From Treponema sp. (lineage in GTDB: Bacteria > Spirochaetota > Spirochaetia > Treponematales > Breznakiellaceae), in the NCBI GenBank assembly GCA_009786675.1, contig WQRP01000094.1, positions 1 to 6,155 of the forward strand: a stretch of DNA of 6,155 bases. The letters are read 5' to 3'. Positions 4,333 through 6,155 of this stretch are shown one piece after another (the stretch's first letter is position 1; every line of letters starts with the position of its first letter). Both the position numbers and the translations under genes were made by a program. The notes below the pieces were generated by a model. That model did not search any database. It saw only the letters and a program-made list of their open reading frames with translations, and was not told where the DNA came from.

Positions 4333-6155
4333 ATGGATGTTTTTACCCGCGCTTCGGATTTTTTTCTAAAGATTGGTGGACTGTGGAACAGGTTCCTTTA
4401 CGACATAAGGGGAAGCGAAAAGTTTAAGTACCGAGTGGCGGGAATTGCCGCGGCGGCCGTATTGGGGATTTTTTCCCTTGTGATGGGGTTCTCGCTTCTG
4501 GGGGCGGTGTTCGGGATGAGGGCCTTCAACCCGGTTCTGGGGATGTTTTTCTCCCACTCCTACGGAATCCTGGCCTTCTTTGTCCCGGCGTACCTTGGAT
4601 ACGCCGCCTACATTCTGCTGGATCCCCGCTGGCGACCCGAGAAGATATTCACCCTGAACACGTCGGTCGTTCCCTTTATGACGCTGGGCGTCGGGTTCAT
4701 TCTTATGCGCGACTTTGACGGCCTTTCCCAGGAACGTTCCTTCCTATACCTTGTGGGAAGGACCGGGTTCGGCATAATAATAGTCCTGCTGACCTTTATG
4801 CAGGTGGTGGGTCTGCAGGCGTTAAGGAACAGACTGTTTCCCCAGGCCAGGACGCACGGAAAAAGAAGGGTCTGGCGGCTGCGCGAACAGGGGCCCTTTC
4901 TGCCCCCGCCCAAGAACGAATTCGCGGACGCATCCGCGCAGAAAACCGAGTCCACGGAAACGTGCATCGACTCGTCGGCTATCGGGGAATGGATTCACGC
5001 CATAGAGATCGAGGCGGAAGAGCCGGTAACCTACAGCCGGGAAGACGGCGAGGTGGAAACGATCGAGCTTGACCTGCCGATGAAACCCCGCATCCCTCTC
5101 GCCCTGGAGTACCTGGGGGACACGAGCTGGGAAACCAAAACCCTGAACGAGGCAAGGGTCGAAATGGACGAGAGGACGGCGGATGCCGAGGACGACGAGC
5201 CGCTCCCCTGCCACGATCGGGACGACAATGCCCCGGAAAACGACTTCGCGGCAAGCGTCGAACGCGCCCTTGAGGAAGCCGAGGCAGCGGCGGCGGTCCA
5301 CGGGGAACGGTTGCAGAAAAGCGCGGCCATCGAACCGCCAACGGAACTACCAACGGAACCTCCGGCAAAACCGTCGCCGAGATCACCGGCGGGGTCGCCC
5401 GCGCCTTCGCCAAGAAGGACATACGGCGTTCCCCTGGAAATACTTAACCAGTACCCCGACGGCGAGTACTGGGTAATCGACCAGGCGACGCGGGACGCGG
5501 CAATGACGCTGAAGGAGACGCTGGAGGAGTTCAGGATACAGGCGGAGGTCACCGGGATTCGAAAGGGCCCGGTGGTAACGATGTTCGAGATCCTGCCGGC
5601 GGCCGGGGTAAAGCTTTCCCGCATCGTCAACCTGCAGGACAACATCGCCCTGCGCCTTGCCGCGTCGTCGGTGCGTATAGTCGCGCCGATCCCCGGGAAA
5701 CACGCGGTGGGGATAGAGGTGCCCAACGCGAAGCGTAACATCGTCTCGTTCCGGGAAATCATCGAGTGGGAGATGCAGCGCGAGGGCAAGCGGCCGGAGA
5801 TCCCGGTTGTGATGGGCAAGGACATAGGCGGCGAGGCGCAGACCATAGACCTGACCCAGACGCCGCACCTCCTGATCGCCGGGGCCACCGGCGCGGGTAA
5901 ATCCGTCTGCGTAAACTCGATGATCCTTTCGATCCTGTACCGTCTGCCGCCGTCCGACTGTCGGCTGATCCTTATCGATCCGAAAATCGTGGAGCTGAAA
6001 CTCTACAACGACATTCCCCACCTTCTGACCCCGGTCATAACCGAGCCGAAGCGGGCGTTCCAGGCTTTGCAGTACTGCATCTTCGAGATGGAGCGGCGCT
6101 ACGCCTGCCTGGACTCGCTGGGGGTGCGGGACATACGCAACTACAACAAGCGCAT
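4333..6155 (+). CDS. ftsK: DNA translocase FtsK/SpoIIIE, N-terminal 607 residues (3' end outside window)
   Basis: A single unbroken frame runs from ATG 4333 to the window end. FtsK is a hexameric ATP-driven DNA pump at the division septum that clears and sorts chromosome ends for XerCD resolution. The N terminus holds four hydrophobic segments (about 34-58, 69-97, 107-125, 138-160). A charged linker rich in Glu, Pro and Ala follows (about 170-360), with EPPTELPTEPP near 334-344. The alpha domain starts at YGVPLEILNQYPDGEYW (364-380) and includes VTGIRKGPVVTMFEI and APIPGKHAVGIEVPN. The motor domain shows Walker A GATGAGKSV (517-525) and Walker B LILIDPK (545-551), then LYNDIPHLLTPVIT. The rest of the motor and any gamma domain (KOPS reader) lie beyond the window. 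The start is uncertain: in-frame TTG 4324 has GGGGG (4310-4314) at a better distance than ATG 4333 and would add MQY. The stop upstream is TGA 4300-4302. Confidence 0.96.
   Translation, partial: MDVFTRASDFFLKIGGLWNRFLYDIRGSEKFKYRVAGIAAAAVLGIFSLVMGFSLLGAVFGMRAFNPVLGMFFSHSYGILAFFVPAYLGYAAYILLDPRWRPEKIFTLNTSVVPFMTLGVGFILMRDFDGLSQERSFLYLVGRTGFGIIIVLLTFMQVVGLQALRNRLFPQARTHGKRRVWRLREQGPFLPPPKNEFADASAQKTESTETCIDSSAIGEWIHAIEIEAEEPVTYSREDGEVETIELDLPMKPRIPLALEYLGDTSWETKTLNEARVEMDERTADAEDDEPLPCHDRDDNAPENDFAASVERALEEAEAAAAVHGERLQKSAAIEPPTELPTEPPAKPSPRSPAGSPAPSPRRTYGVPLEILNQYPDGEYWVIDQATRDAAMTLKETLEEFRIQAEVTGIRKGPVVTMFEILPAAGVKLSRIVNLQDNIALRLAASSVRIVAPIPGKHAVGIEVPNAKRNIVSFREIIEWEMQREGKRPEIPVVMGKDIGGEAQTIDLTQTPHLLIAGATGAGKSVCVNSMILSILYRLPPSDCRLILIDPKIVELKLYNDIPHLLTPVITEPKRAFQALQYCIFEMERRYACLDSLGVRDIRNYNKR

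Noticed and set aside
4124..4369. 81-codon plus-strand frame starting with TTG and overlapping the ftsK start, and a 60-codon minus-strand frame at 4079-4261
   Set aside because: No SD and no recognisable protein features. They lie in a region of short hairpins between two divergent units and overlap ftsK or the small RNA promoter.
5031..5888. 285-codon minus-strand frame opposite ftsK, with related frames at 4822-5301 and 5383-6021
   Set aside because: Ser/Arg/Pro-rich shadows of the ftsK frame in GC-rich DNA. The plus-strand frame carries all the recognised domains, including the alpha domain encoded here.

Overview
The window comes from a bacterial chromosome of moderately high GC content. 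It carries ordinary housekeeping genes on both strands, and one intergenic region of about 530 bases that looks far from ordinary. Gene content (Ddl for peptidoglycan, PssA plus Psd for phosphatidylethanolamine, and a membrane-anchored FtsK) fits a bacterium with a PE-containing membrane. The wording of the FtsK alpha domain (for example NIALRLAASSVRIVAPIPGK) reminds me of spirochaete, Treponema-like FtsK proteins. That is recall, not a search result, so the phylum assignment is tentative.

Layout from left to right. Positions 1-279 (+) are the C-terminal part of a YhhQ-family queuosine precursor transporter. It converges on a minus-strand cluster that reads from right to left: ddl (D-Ala-D-Ala ligase), psd (phosphatidylserine decarboxylase), pssA (phosphatidylserine synthase) and a PurC-family SAICAR synthetase. 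psd and pssA are one base apart and carry out consecutive steps: CDP-diacylglycerol plus serine gives phosphatidylserine, then PE. The ddl gene has a credible promoter placed so close to its ATG that the mRNA may be leaderless, and a perfect 10-base palindrome sits just upstream of it. At the right end, a 1.8-kb reading frame running off the window (+) encodes the DNA translocase FtsK/SpoIIIE: four membrane segments, a Pro/Glu-rich linker, the alpha domain, and Walker A and B motifs.

The most interesting part is 3857-4106, between ddl and ftsK. On the minus strand there is a well-spaced sigma70-type promoter (TTGAAT, 17 bases, TATATT). At the predicted start point begins a 14-position closing stem (13 pairs, one mismatch) that encloses an inner hairpin. 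It is followed two bases later by a 9-bp terminator hairpin with a T tract, and then by a second strong terminator. This describes a small structured RNA of about 138 nt (about 190 nt if read to the second terminator). The 17-nt loop of its first terminator contains TCACCTCCTTT, the same sequence as the 3' tail (anti-Shine-Dalgarno) of 16S rRNA. The RNA therefore looks like a candidate anti-SD regulatory sRNA. I do not recognise it as tmRNA, SRP RNA, 6S RNA or any other family I know.
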